This document shows positions 55,312 through 64,000 of a stretch of DNA of 64,000 nucleotides, piece after piece. Positions within the stretch are counted from its first letter, which is position 1. Each line of letters opens with the position of its first letter. Both the position numbers and the translations under genes were made by a program. The DNA is from Sporothrix humicola (Eukaryota > Ascomycota > Sordariomycetes > Ophiostomatales > Ophiostomataceae): positions 1 to 64,000 of the forward strand of contig WNYE01000078.1 of the NCBI GenBank assembly GCA_021396245.1. Reading direction: 5' to 3'. The notes under the pieces are model-generated. The model saw only the letters and a list, made by a program, of their open reading frames with translations. It ran no database searches and had not been told where the DNA came from.

Positions 55312-57228
55312 CTACGACGACTTGCCGCTGGGAATCAGGAACATGACGATCCGCGGGCCCTTGTCGCCGGCCTCGCCCTCGGCCCAGTCGTTCAGGCCCT
55401 TGTCTACGCGGTAGAAGCCGCGGCGCTCGAGCTGGATAATGTCGTCCTTCTTGAGGTCCTTCATGTTGGCGCCGCCCAGCACGTCCTCCTCGGTCGACGT
55501 GACGGGGGTCAGGCAGTCCTCGAGCACGTCGTCGTCGGTCAGGGTGTTCTTGGTCAGCAGGTAGTCAAAGTCCCAGGCCTCGCCCTTGACGAGCTCCTGG
55601 CCGGCGGTCGACAGCCAGGTGACCTTCTTCTCGGTCTTCTTGACGTCGCCGGCCAGGTTGAGCTCGACGGTGGCGCCCGTGACGACGCCGTCAGCAGAAG
55701 TCTGGATGTCCTTGACAATGGCGTTGCCCCAGGACATGAGGGTGATCTCCTCGCCGACCTTCATGAGCTTGAGGTCGGCCTGGTCCAGCAGGATCTCCGA
55801 GGAGAAAACAACCTGCTTGGTGCCGACATCCTTGTTCTTGGGGTGCAGGGGCTTCTCGACGGTGTTGGGCGTGGCAGGCGCGTCGGCGCCGGTGACGGTG
55901 ACCTTGACGGCGTCCTTGGCCGAGATGACCGTGTGGCGCGGCGAGACGGGGTCGATCTCCTTCTTGTTGGCGGCCCAGAAGACGCCCCACTCCATGGTGG
56001 TGACGGAGCGGCTGGGGCCCTGCTTGAGGATAAAGTCGCGCAGGGCGGGGATGGTCATGCCGCGGCGGCGCACACCGCGGATCGTGGGCATGCGCGGGTC
56101 GTCCCAGCCCCAGACGCGGCCAGTGTCGACGAGCTTGGCGAGCTTGCGCTTGGACAGGAACGTGCGGATAAAGTTCATGCGGGCGAAATCAAACATGTGG
56201 ACCTGGCGCAGCTTGAGGGTCGTGAGGAACCACTGGTACTGGGCGTTGCGGTCGGTGTACTCGGTGGAGCGCATGGCGTGCGTGATGCCCTCGTACGAGT
56301 CGATGATGGGGCAGGCAAAGTCGTACGTCGGGTACATCTTCCAGGCGTCGCCGGTGCGGTGGTGGGTGTTCTCGATATTCACCCGGTAGATGACGGGGTC
56401 GCGCAGCGTCTTGTTGTTGTCGTCGACGGAGATCTTGGCGCGGATGCAGTTCTTCTGGCCGATCTCCGTGCCGTTCTTCATCTCCTCGGTGAAGATCTGC
56501 AGCGTCTCCTCGACAGGGCGGTCGCGGTGCTTGGAGGCAATGCCCTTCATGCGTTGGTCGCGCATTGTCTCCTGGTCCGTGTCGTCGGCATAGGCGTGGC
56601 CCTCCTTGATCAGGCGCAGGCACATGTCGTACAGGTAGTGGAAGTGGTCCGAGGTGTACGACAGCGTGTCGGGCTTGATGCCCATGAGGCGCAGGTCCTC
56701 GATGATGGCGTCCTGGAACTCCTCCTTCTCTTTCGAGGGGTTCGTGTCGTCGAGCCGCAGCTTGAGCGTGCCGTTGTACTGCCGCGCAAAGTAGTCGCTG
56801 AGCAGCGCCGCCTTGGCGTGGCCAATGTGCAGGTAGCCGCTCGGCTCCGGCAGGAACCGCGTCACCACGCCCTTGTCGGCGTCCTTGAGCGACATGTTGT
56901 AGCTGCCGCCGGCCCGACTGGCCGCCGCCACTTTGGCCTGGCGCGCGGCGCTTGCCGCCTTGACGCTGTCCTGGATCTCCGGGTGGCGGTCCTCGACGAA
57001 GATGAACCACCGCTTCAGGTTGATGAGCGTGCCGCGGCGCACAAACGACACGGCGGCGCGGTTCTCGGCCAGGGCGACCCAGATCTTGCTGTCAACATCG
57101 CTCAGCGTGTAGCCGTCGAGGTACGAGCGCAGCGTCAGGTGCTTGTCCAGGGCCGTCAGGGCGGGCTCGACGGTGCGGAAGTCGCCCACCAGCTTGGCCG
57201 GCAGGGCCTTGAGATCGTCGGTCTTCAT
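55312..57228 (-). CDS. GUS1: Glutamyl-tRNA synthetase, cytosolic
   Basis: 638 aa, single exon. Charges tRNA-Glu with glutamate in the cytosol. A short N-terminal GST-like domain (1 to about 100; yeast Gus1 uses this part to bind Arc1) precedes the class I catalytic core: EPSGYLHIGHAKAALLSDYF with HIGH at 134-137, LRLDDTNPSKEKEEF, and the KMSKS-equivalent FLSKRKLAKL at about 358. WGWDDPRMPTIRGVRRRG and the C-terminal beta-barrel anticodon-binding domains follow. These features are those of the eukaryotic GluRS/GlnRS branch; the ATG and RRRGMT blocks fit GluRS rather than GlnRS. It is somewhat shorter than yeast Gus1 (708 aa). Divergent from MRPL1 through a 430-bp shared promoter. Confidence 0.93.
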   Translation of the reverse strand: MKTDDLKALPAKLVGDFRTVEPALTALDKHLTLRSYLDGYTLSDVDSKIWVALAENRAAVSFVRRGTLINLKRWFIFVEDRHPEIQDSVKAASAARQAKVAAASRAGGSYNMSLKDADKGVVTRFLPEPSGYLHIGHAKAALLSDYFARQYNGTLKLRLDDTNPSKEKEEFQDAIIEDLRLMGIKPDTLSYTSDHFHYLYDMCLRLIKEGHAYADDTDQETMRDQRMKGIASKHRDRPVEETLQIFTEEMKNGTEIGQKNCIRAKISVDDNNKTLRDPVIYRVNIENTHHRTGDAWKMYPTYDFACPIIDSYEGITHAMRSTEYTDRNAQYQWFLTTLKLRQVHMFDFARMNFIRTFLSKRKLAKLVDTGRVWGWDDPRMPTIRGVRRRGMTIPALRDFILKQGPSRSVTTMEWGVFWAANKKEIDPVSPRHTVISAKDAVKVTVTGADAPATPNTVEKPLHPKNKDVGTKQVVFSSEILLDQADLKLMKVGEEITLMSWGNAIVKDIQTSADGVVTGATVELNLAGDVKKTEKKVTWLSTAGQELVKGEAWDFDYLLTKNTLTDDDVLEDCLTPVTSTEEDVLGGANMKDLKKDDIIQLERRGFYRVDKGLNDWAEGEAGDKGPRIVMFLIPSGKSS

Positions 57229-57658
57229 TTTGGGGGTGTGGAAGTCGATACTGTGGCTGCAATGCCGGGTATTCGGGTTGTGTTGTTTTGGTGAGTGAAG
57301 CTACAAAAGCTTTCAACGTCAGGTATCGCGGGGTTACGGGCCTAATAAAGACTGTTCTGGCAGTTGGCAGGCGTGTTAGTGGGGTGTTTGGGGCGATTTA
57401 GGCAGTTGCAGGCGCTTTGGGCTCTGACTCCTTGCCCGGGCTTATCTTATCGGGCACTAAAAAGGTCCAAAAAAAGCCCAAGAAAAAAATAAGACAGGGG
57501 ACGACGGCGGACACGTGACGCCTGAAATTCGAGGCACCAATGAAATGTTTCCCTAGGGTAAATTTTGAAGCTCCAATTGACCACCGAAAAAGACGATCGC
57601 GCGACCTCTCGAGATATCCGGCCGACGACGACTTCTCCGCCTCCTCACACCACACACA
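57229..57658. promoter_or_regulatory. Shared promoter of GUS1 and MRPL1
   Basis: 430 bp between two divergent translation genes. CACGTGAC (CACGTG at 57512-57517) and CCAAT at 57537-57541 lie together about 120-150 bp upstream of MRPL1. They are candidates for bHLH and CCAAT-binding (HAP) complexes and could set joint expression of a cytosolic and a mitochondrial translation gene. Confidence 0.55.
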
Positions 57659-58585
57659 ATGGCCTTACAACGCCAATGCCTCGTCGCCATGACGAGCACA
57701 GCCTTCCGAGCAGCAGCACGGCCACGGCCGCAGCTGGCCGCCGCTGCAAACACCGTCCCACGATTCCTCGTCCCAGCCTTGAGTATGCAAAACTCACAAT
57801 CACGGTTCGCCTCGCACAAGCACAAAAAAGACGACCAGCCAAACGCCAGCAAGGTCTACAAGTCCTTCCGCGTCTACGACAAGAAGAAGCTCGTCTCCTA
57901 CTCGCTGTGCGACGCCATGCGCTACCTGCGGGCCATCGAGGTCGGCCGCCCGCCCACCAAGACGATTTATGAAGTGGCCGTCAAGCTGGTGACGCCGCGC
58001 GCGGGCATGAACGTCCGCGACCGCATCCACCTGCCGTTCCCCATCGGCTCCGACCTGCGGATTGCCGTCGTGTGCCCGGAGGACAGCCAGATCGCCAAGG
58101 ACGCCCTGATGGACGGCGCCGTGGCCGTGGGCGAAGAGACGCTCTTCGAAAAAATCCGGGCCGGCGAGATCAACTTCAACCGCATGATCTGCCACGTCGA
58201 CTCGCTTCCGGCGCTCTCGCAGGCCAAGCTCGCGCGCATCCTCGGCCCCAAGGGCCTGATGCCCAACACCAAGAACAAGACGATCACGAGCGACGTCCAC
58301 GCCCTGATCCGCGACATGGCCGGCACCGCCGACTACCGCGAGCGCGACGGCGTCGTGCGCATGGCCGTCGGCCAGCTCAACTACTCGCCGCAGATGCTCG
58401 GCGACAACATCCGCGCGCTGCTGGCGCAGATCCGCAGCAACATCCGCGACATTGAGCGCCAGACGGCCAAGTCCATCGACGAGGTCGTGCTGAGCTCGAC
58501 CAACGGGCCCGGCTTCAGCCTGAGCGGCGCCGTGAGCTCGACGGACGAGGCGGTGACGGAGGAGATGCTGTCGACTGTGATGTAG
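57659..58585 (+). CDS. MRPL1: Mitochondrial large-subunit ribosomal protein uL1m
   Basis: 308 aa, single exon. Residues 1 to about 55 are an Ala/Arg-rich mitochondrial presequence ending near SRFASHKHKK. The rest is the L1 fold: YEVAVKLVTPRAGMNVRDRI, then AVVCPEDSQIAKDALMDGA, the signature LARILGPKGLMPNTKNKTIT, and a C-terminal helix region with NIRALLAQIRSNIRDIERQ. L1 forms the mobile stalk of the large subunit next to the E site. Length is normal for fungal mitochondrial L1. Confidence 0.93.
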   Translation: MALQRQCLVAMTSTAFRAAARPRPQLAAAANTVPRFLVPALSMQNSQSRFASHKHKKDDQPNASKVYKSFRVYDKKKLVSYSLCDAMRYLRAIEVGRPPTKTIYEVAVKLVTPRAGMNVRDRIHLPFPIGSDLRIAVVCPEDSQIAKDALMDGAVAVGEETLFEKIRAGEINFNRMICHVDSLPALSQAKLARILGPKGLMPNTKNKTITSDVHALIRDMAGTADYRERDGVVRMAVGQLNYSPQMLGDNIRALLAQIRSNIRDIERQTAKSIDEVVLSSTNGPGFSLSGAVSSTDEAVTEEMLSTVM

Positions 58586-58866
58586 ACGGCGAGCGATGCG
58601 AGGACGACGCGAGCGGAGCGAGGACCAAAAAATGTATGATATCCAATTTGGGGCATGGGCATATTTGGATTTAGAACCTGTATATCACCACCATAGCATG
58701 CTTTTCCATGAGCACAAAAGAAGAAAAAGAACACACACAAAAACTCAAAGACATGAATATAAAGAGCGCTTCGTTATTCTATACATTATTTTTGTCTAGT
58801 TTGTTTTCACTTTGGAGATTGAGGTAGTACATCGTCGTACTGGATCGTAATGTGAAGGCGGCCGCC

Positions 58867-59964
58867 CTATTTCTCCCTCAGAATACGCACAACCTCGTCT
58901 TCCCGGTTGAGTACCCGGTAGATCCCCAGCAGCTTGAGCAGCCGCGACTGGGCCGTCTTGTTCTTGCTTCTCGAGATCGTCCGCGCCTCCTTGACGGCTG
59001 CATTCAAATCCAATATCAGCGTGCTCTCGCACTTGCCCAGCCGCTCGTCCGCCTTTTTGACAAACGGCAGCTGGTGGCCGAGAGTGTCTGCTAATTGTGA
59101 GGCCAACAGCAGATCACGGGCCAATGCTGCCAATTTTCGTGGTCCGCTGGCCACAAAAACGGGCGCATTTTCGTCGTTGTCGTTGTCGTCGTTTTCGCCG
59201 TCTTCATCCTCTTCATCGTCCTCGTCCTCCTCGTCGATATCGCCAAAGTCGAGGCCGCCGTCATTTTGTGCTGCCGTTGCCGCTTTTTGTGCACCGTTGG
59301 ACGACTCCCCAATCGACAAGCGGTCCTCCAGCTGCGCCACCCGTTCGTCCAACTCCAGCAGCCGTCGCCCCGTATCAATCGCCGTCCGCACCGACCCCAG
59401 CTCCTGGCACGCGTCCGCGACCGCCACCCGCCGCTCCTTGACCCGCTTCTGCACGTCCTCCACCGACCGCCGGAACCCGAAGAGGGCCACCCGCACATCT
59501 TCCACCTTCTCGTCGCCGCCCTTGAGCTCGTCGCCCAATTCTAAAAAGCTTGTGTAGTTGGCATTCACCAGCTCCAGCAGCTCCGCGCTGATGGCGCTGC
59601 TGCGCTCGCGCAACTCGGTCCGTAGATCCTCGAGCGTCTGGTGCCGGTGGGTTTGTGTGCTGTCGTCGCCCGAGGGGAAGAGCGACGACAGGTATTGTGT
59701 GGCGTCAAACGACGGCGTCAAAAAGTCTTTGCGCGAGAGTGCGGCAGGAAAGGGCAGGTCGAGGTCGTCGTCGTCGAAATCGAGATCGTCGTCATCATCA
59801 TCCCCGTCAATCCCAAGGCCAAAGCCATTGCGGTTTCTGGTTCCGTTACGGGCGCCGCCGTCGCCGCTTTCTGATGAGGAGGAGGATGGCAACTGGAAGC
59901 CGCCTGTGCTGTAGGGAGAAGGTGGTGGCCGCCCGCGGGCCGAGCCAAGTTGTGAAGAGTCCAT
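58867..59964 (-). CDS. COG2: Conserved oligomeric Golgi complex subunit 2
   Basis: 365 aa. The start is ATG 59964 (MDSSQLGSARGRPPPSP); the open frame reaches 60066 but has no ATG there and is closed by TAG just upstream. After a disordered, acidic N-terminus (Asp-rich run at about residues 55-70) comes the conserved Cog2 block: LSRKDFLTPSFDATQYLSSL, RHQTLEDLRTELRERSSAIS, LLELVNANYTSFLELGDELK and GGDEKVEDVRVALFGFRRSV, all predicted helical. A long acidic insert of Glu/Asp/Asn lies at about residues 235-265. Cog2 belongs to lobe A of the COG tethering complex for retrograde transport in the Golgi. The protein is much shorter than animal COG2, as usual in filamentous fungi. Confidence 0.85.
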   Translation of the reverse strand: MDSSQLGSARGRPPPSPYSTGGFQLPSSSSSESGDGGARNGTRNRNGFGLGIDGDDDDDDLDFDDDDLDLPFPAALSRKDFLTPSFDATQYLSSLFPSGDDSTQTHRHQTLEDLRTELRERSSAISAELLELVNANYTSFLELGDELKGGDEKVEDVRVALFGFRRSVEDVQKRVKERRVAVADACQELGSVRTAIDTGRRLLELDERVAQLEDRLSIGESSNGAQKAATAAQNDGGLDFGDIDEEDEDDEEDEDGENDDNDNDENAPVFVASGPRKLAALARDLLLASQLADTLGHQLPFVKKADERLGKCESTLILDLNAAVKEARTISRSKNKTAQSRLLKLLGIYRVLNREDEVVRILREK

Positions 59965-62900
59965 ATATGTTGGTGTGTGTGATTCGGACGTATAAGGAAG
60001 CCCAGGGGTCTGGGCAGGTCGAGGTGCAGGCGGAACGGGAATTGAAGATGTCGCAAATGTCGTCAACTAAGGTCGTGATGGAGCTTGATGCCACTGTGGG
60101 TTAGCTGTCCCTGAGCCCAGCGGTGCCTCGTGCTAACGAATTGAATGTGGATGGTCACGTGTGCGGGGACTGGAAGCCTGCACAGTATTGTCTACAGTGC
60201 TATTGGCACTATTACACAGTCTACATTTATATCAACCAGTTACTCCCTCTGATCTGATCTGATAATTCTGTGCCAGTTTTTTGCCTCCTAATCTCTCATT
60301 ATTCCCGTTTACGATTGCAAATAGCCCAGTCGATCGGCCAAAATGACCAAATGCATCTGCAGGAGGAAATTGTTTCCTCGACAGTTCCGTTCACCGTCTC
60401 TTCACCGTGATGGGCAGTTCACTCTCAGGCCATGTTCCTCGTCTTCCGAATGCATTGCGTGCTTTCAAGGACTCGACATGTGCCAGTGCGTCCATCACTC
60501 TCGGCAATTGTGTTTCTTGCTTTCCTGTTTTGTGCGTTCCTGTATTGTTTCTTTTCAAATTGTCGCCGCCCATTCGCCATAGATCGTCCAGATAACTAGC
60601 CGCTCTGCCCTTCCAGGGGGGTGAGACAGGCCACACAGCGCGCTCAGCGCCTTACGCTTAGCATTTTGGCGCCATCTACTGGCTGGACAGCGCTGACCAG
60701 CACACATCAAAGCACCGAATTGCCTAACAGCGGATAGGCGAATGGCGACCTCGTTGCGGCTTCATCCAAAAAGAAGGCGGCCATTTCTCGGCTCTTTTTG
60801 GTTTTCCCGTACTTTTTTCTTGTGATTCGCTCCTTCGAGTGTCTCTCTTTGGTTTTGCCTTTTTTGCGTTTTTCCATTTTCGTCTCCCAGCAGCTTTGCT
60901 TGCCCACAAACGGCGCTCCTATTTCTCCTCCGAGGAGACGAAGAGATTGATAATCTTGCATGGCCGAACCCTGTGTTCCTGTCTTTTGATCTGATAAAAA
61001 ATTCGACATCCCTCGTGCACCCTACTCCGTACCTCCTCCTCCTTCGATTTCTTGGCTGCCCACCATCACCAACCGGTGGATCTGGCATGTGGTCCATGCA
61101 GCTTTTGTTTTTATTTTGAGCTGGGCGTCGTTTTACTTTCGTCGATTTCCCGTCGAAGAGCACATAATATTTGAAGACAAAGACTCTTCATTTTTCAAAT
61201 CATCAAAGATGCAAACTTGTCGAACTGACCCCGTGTGTTTCTGACTTCCATGGCCTTCGCACTTGATTTTGCGGTTCTGCGCAAACCGAGCATCCGACGG
61301 AGTCCGAAGCTGGGGTCGTATTTCCTGGCGCTGCATTTGTTGGGACCGGGTCGCTTTTCTCCTTGTCTGACGGTAAATCCCCCCCCTCCACACCTAAAAT
61401 GCTCAAGAAAAAAAGAGCCCACATCCATTCAGGTCTGTCTCCTCCCAACAGCCTTCTGTTCGGCAGGCAGGCTGTTCCAGCAGGCAATACGGTTAAACTT
61501 GTGGTGGAAAGAAAGTACTGTGTACCTTGTACCACATGAATACCACACCGACGCGTCCGAAGTCGCTCGCTGACGATCTTATGGGGATCTGTCCCGGTTC
61601 ATTCAGGTTGACGCAAAACTGTTGCCACTCTTTTTTCATGGGTAGTCAATAGTGCATCGCCAAACAATGGCGTTCTTGAAGGATCAAGAGATTCAAAAGA
61701 CTGACTCTTCGAGACATTTATTCATGCCCTCGTCGCCGATACCGGCCCTGCCAGCCCGTCCCGTGCTGTATGTGTCTTCTGTCCGTCTGTGTGTGTCTGC
61801 TTTCAACAAGGCGACGCGTGCAGACTGGACAATGGTAAATTTGAACGCTGCTTGGCGCACAGCCTGGCCGGGCCTTTTCGTACCTCTTACGCAAAGGTTT
61901 GAAAACTCTGCAACGCTACGGCAGACGGAAGACGCCCCTTCACAGCTTTATGGGAATCCAAATGGAAACAGCTCTCGTACTGCCAATTCCGCTGACGCTG
62001 CGTTGGGTCAGACAAAATCCAGATTGCCCCGTGTGGCCTCCACTGGATCCAATCACGACGCACTGATGCATCTTTTTGGCAAGTGGAGAGAGCAAAGAAA
62101 GGAAGCGAAACGACAAGAGAAAAGAAAGAGTGTGACTGGAAAACTCCGTCCTGAGTACTTCCGTAGGGAAACCTCCTTTCCGAGAAGCGTAAATGGCGCG
62201 ATTTCAAGGGAGCACAGAAAAGTTGAGGGGTCGGGCCAAGACCCTAGGAAAAATTATCTTATCAATCGCATCAGTGGGCCCACTTTCCCATGACTTTTTT
62301 TCTGGCTCCTTCCCTATTTTTTCGTCTCTGCTTTTCCCTCGCTTCTGGCTGCTAACTCAATTTCTTCGTCTACCTTCAGCCGAGCCAGCAAATCAGCATC
62401 CGAGCCGGCACAGCGAGAGCCCCCACACACAAACCTCTCACTTGCCCCATACAATACAACGGGGACACCAACTCGACTTGATCAAGTACGGAGTACAAAA
62501 GCAAAAGACACAAGACGCCAAAAAGACGCCCACAAAATTGTCCAGGAGAAAAGACGGACAGAAGAAGGAAAGAGCGTTCGCTCCGCTCCAAACCTGAACC
62601 AGAGGGGAGAGGGGCGCTATTCTGGGGCAACTCGCACGTCTCGTGAAAAGGAAGGAGCGAGGGACAAGGACAAGGAAGAGGAAAGAGGAAACGGGCACAG
62701 ATGGGGGTCAAAAGTTGGCGTTGGATCAGCGCGTGATTTTTTATTTTTGGCAGTTGCTCTTTTTTTTTCTCTGTTACCTTGCCCACTCGACACTGGAATG
62801 CAAAGCTTTTTCCCCAACTGTATGACTCGTACTGTGTAAAGATTATCGGCGTAGATTCGCAAGTATTTTGTTCCTTTTATCTTTTTGATCTTTTCCACCA

Positions 62901-63878
62901 GGCAGCCCCGATCAGGAAAGAACTGGCTGCAGACCGGTGTTGGTGGGGTCGCTTGCACTTGCTGAGTCCGCCACCGCAAATTTCCTTTTCCTGCTATCCA
63001 GAGGCGGCTCCTTCCTGCGCAAACGCAAGCTGTTTTCTGCGCTTTCCTCGGTCTCATGCGTCTTTGACTCTCTCTTCATTCTTTCCTTCGTTCCTGCCCA
63101 CATTGTAGTCTTTTCACTGTTCCCTCTTTCCTTTTTCATTCTTGCACGTTTCTACCCCTTTTTGCTCCTGACTTCTTACATCTTGCATCTCACCTTATCT
63201 CCAAAATCTGTTTTCTCTCTTTTCTCTTTCCTCTACATCACGCAACCCTCACCTCCAACTCGCCACAGCTCAAGCTCTCCCAACCCACCAAAACACGAGG
63301 GGCAATAACAGCACACGCTACCCGGAGATTGAAACGCGCAGCTCCAGAATTCCACTACTCGACCTTGGCGGGGCTAACACGCCAAAGAACCACCAAAGAA
63401 AAAGTCCAAAAGACTAGCTACTATACCGATCTTTTTCCTGGCACCCGCCAAAATAAACGCACCAATTCGGCAACTCTGCGCCCTAACAGCCAAGGGCGAT
63501 TCCGGCCACCCAGCCGGCTTAAAGAGAGAGGGATAAAAAAATACTTAATAATAACACCCTTCCGGCCATCGCCGCCCAGAAATCGGTTTCTTTTCGTATT
63601 ATCGTGTATCTCGCATCGGGTGACCGCAACTCGCTTTCAACTGCTCAAATCGTGCAAACCGCATTTTATCGCCATTTTCACGACATTTCAACTATCGAAC
63701 AACATTCTGACAGCCCACGATACTGCACATAATTTTTGTGACTCTCTATCGTCATCGACCACACCACCAATCGGGACCCCGAGATCCCGTGCAGCCTTTT
63801 GAGATCCGTTGATCCGCACAAAACCACAACCTTTTCTGCGTTGCATGACCACCCCGCCGCAGCGCTTCTCACTTTGAG
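59965..63878. other. Intergenic, 3.9 kb, no recognisable gene
   Basis: COG2 promoter side first, with GTCACGTG (CACGTG at 60156-60161) about 190 bp upstream of its start. TACTCCGTAC occurs at 61023-61032 and inverted at 62486-62495. From about 62980 to 63300 and near 63600 the plus strand is C/T-rich, as in the leader of the gene that begins at 63879. The longest frame (61652-62293, 213 codons) is not ATG-started and looks non-coding. Confidence 0.6.
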
Positions 63879-64000
63879 ATGTTCGCTGTCATGGCCCCGT
63901 CGCCAAATCCCTCTCTCGCAATGAAGTCGCCGTTGCCCTCCGGCACGGCTTTCTCTCCGGCGCCCCTCGCGTCGGCTTACAGCAGCAAGAGCAGCACGCC
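63879..64000 (+). CDS. 5' end of a gene leaving the window (partial)
   Basis: ATG at 63879 opens a frame that runs to the window edge (40 codons plus two bases): MFAVMAPSPNPSLAMKSPLP followed by Ser/Ala/Pro-rich residues. G/C-ending codons, the sharp change from C/T-rich leader to balanced coding composition and the absence of stops suggest a true start; a second in-frame ATG follows at codon 5. The long upstream gap and disordered N-terminus are typical of a regulatory protein, but no domain is visible in the part present. Confidence 0.6.
   Translation, partial: MFAVMAPSPNPSLAMKSPLPSGTAFSPAPLASAYSSKSST

Noticed and set aside
55204..57294. 696-codon open frame on the plus strand
   Set aside because: Exact antisense shadow of GUS1, whose minus-strand product has all GluRS motifs; antisense openness comes from the biased third positions.
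61652..62293. 213-codon plus-strand frame
   Set aside because: No ATG at its start, no domain, and codon use unlike the genes here.
1..64000. tRNA, rRNA, CRISPR, riboswitch
   Set aside because: I looked for tRNA A and B boxes, rRNA-like stretches and regularly spaced repeats and found none. A covariance-model scan would settle it.

Overview
The window is nuclear DNA of a filamentous ascomycete. I infer a Sordariomycete; an Ophiostomatales-like genome is only a guess. Evidence: GC-rich coding with strong third-position G/C, short spliceosomal introns (42-100 nt) that nearly all carry a CTAAC or CTGAC branch site near the acceptor, a left edge mutated as by repeat-induced point mutation (RIP), and filamentous-fungus families (CipC, an HTF1/kal-1-type homeobox factor, a single-chain CAND1, a short COG2, a Q-rich Spg1/Tem1 GTPase). 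I found no rRNA, tRNA or CRISPR array.

Layout. 1-2700 is degraded repeat DNA: an AT-rich block, then a GC-rich island with a 19-bp tandem repeat whose two flanks are mutated on opposite strands, then a TATA/CACGTG promoter remnant and a broken reading frame (2.7-3.5 kb). 3.9-27.2 kb holds conserved housekeeping genes: cipC (-), MFAP1-type spliceosome factor (-), HEM3 porphobilinogen deaminase (+), GCV3 glycine-cleavage H protein (-), spg1/TEM1 GTPase (+), an unrecognised probably lipid-anchored protein (+), CAND1 cullin regulator (+) and an AdipoR/Izh-type seven-helix protein (-, five exons with a 13-nt microexon). 27.2-40.5 kb is a gene desert with one short broken gene (about 28.3 kb) and one intact Tc1-type DD34E transposon (32.2-33.8 kb). 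40.6-42.8 kb is the homeobox factor, followed by 4.4 kb without a recognisable gene. 47.2-60 kb holds a small single-span membrane protein, a Dnf3-type P4-ATPase (1969 aa), and the divergent pair GUS1 (-) / MRPL1 (+), then COG2 (-). About 3.9 kb of gene-poor DNA follows, and a new gene begins at 63879 and leaves the window.

The genes do not form one pathway or cluster: haem synthesis, one-carbon metabolism, splicing, septation/mitotic exit, cullin recycling, Golgi tethering, lipid flipping and translation are all represented. The most unusual observations are the mirror-image strand-asymmetric mutation around the GC-rich island, coding-like sequence that continues in frame for 71 codons beyond the CAND1 TAG stop, two further short frames interrupted by an in-frame TAG, and an unmutated, apparently complete transposon in the same window as RIP-type decay.
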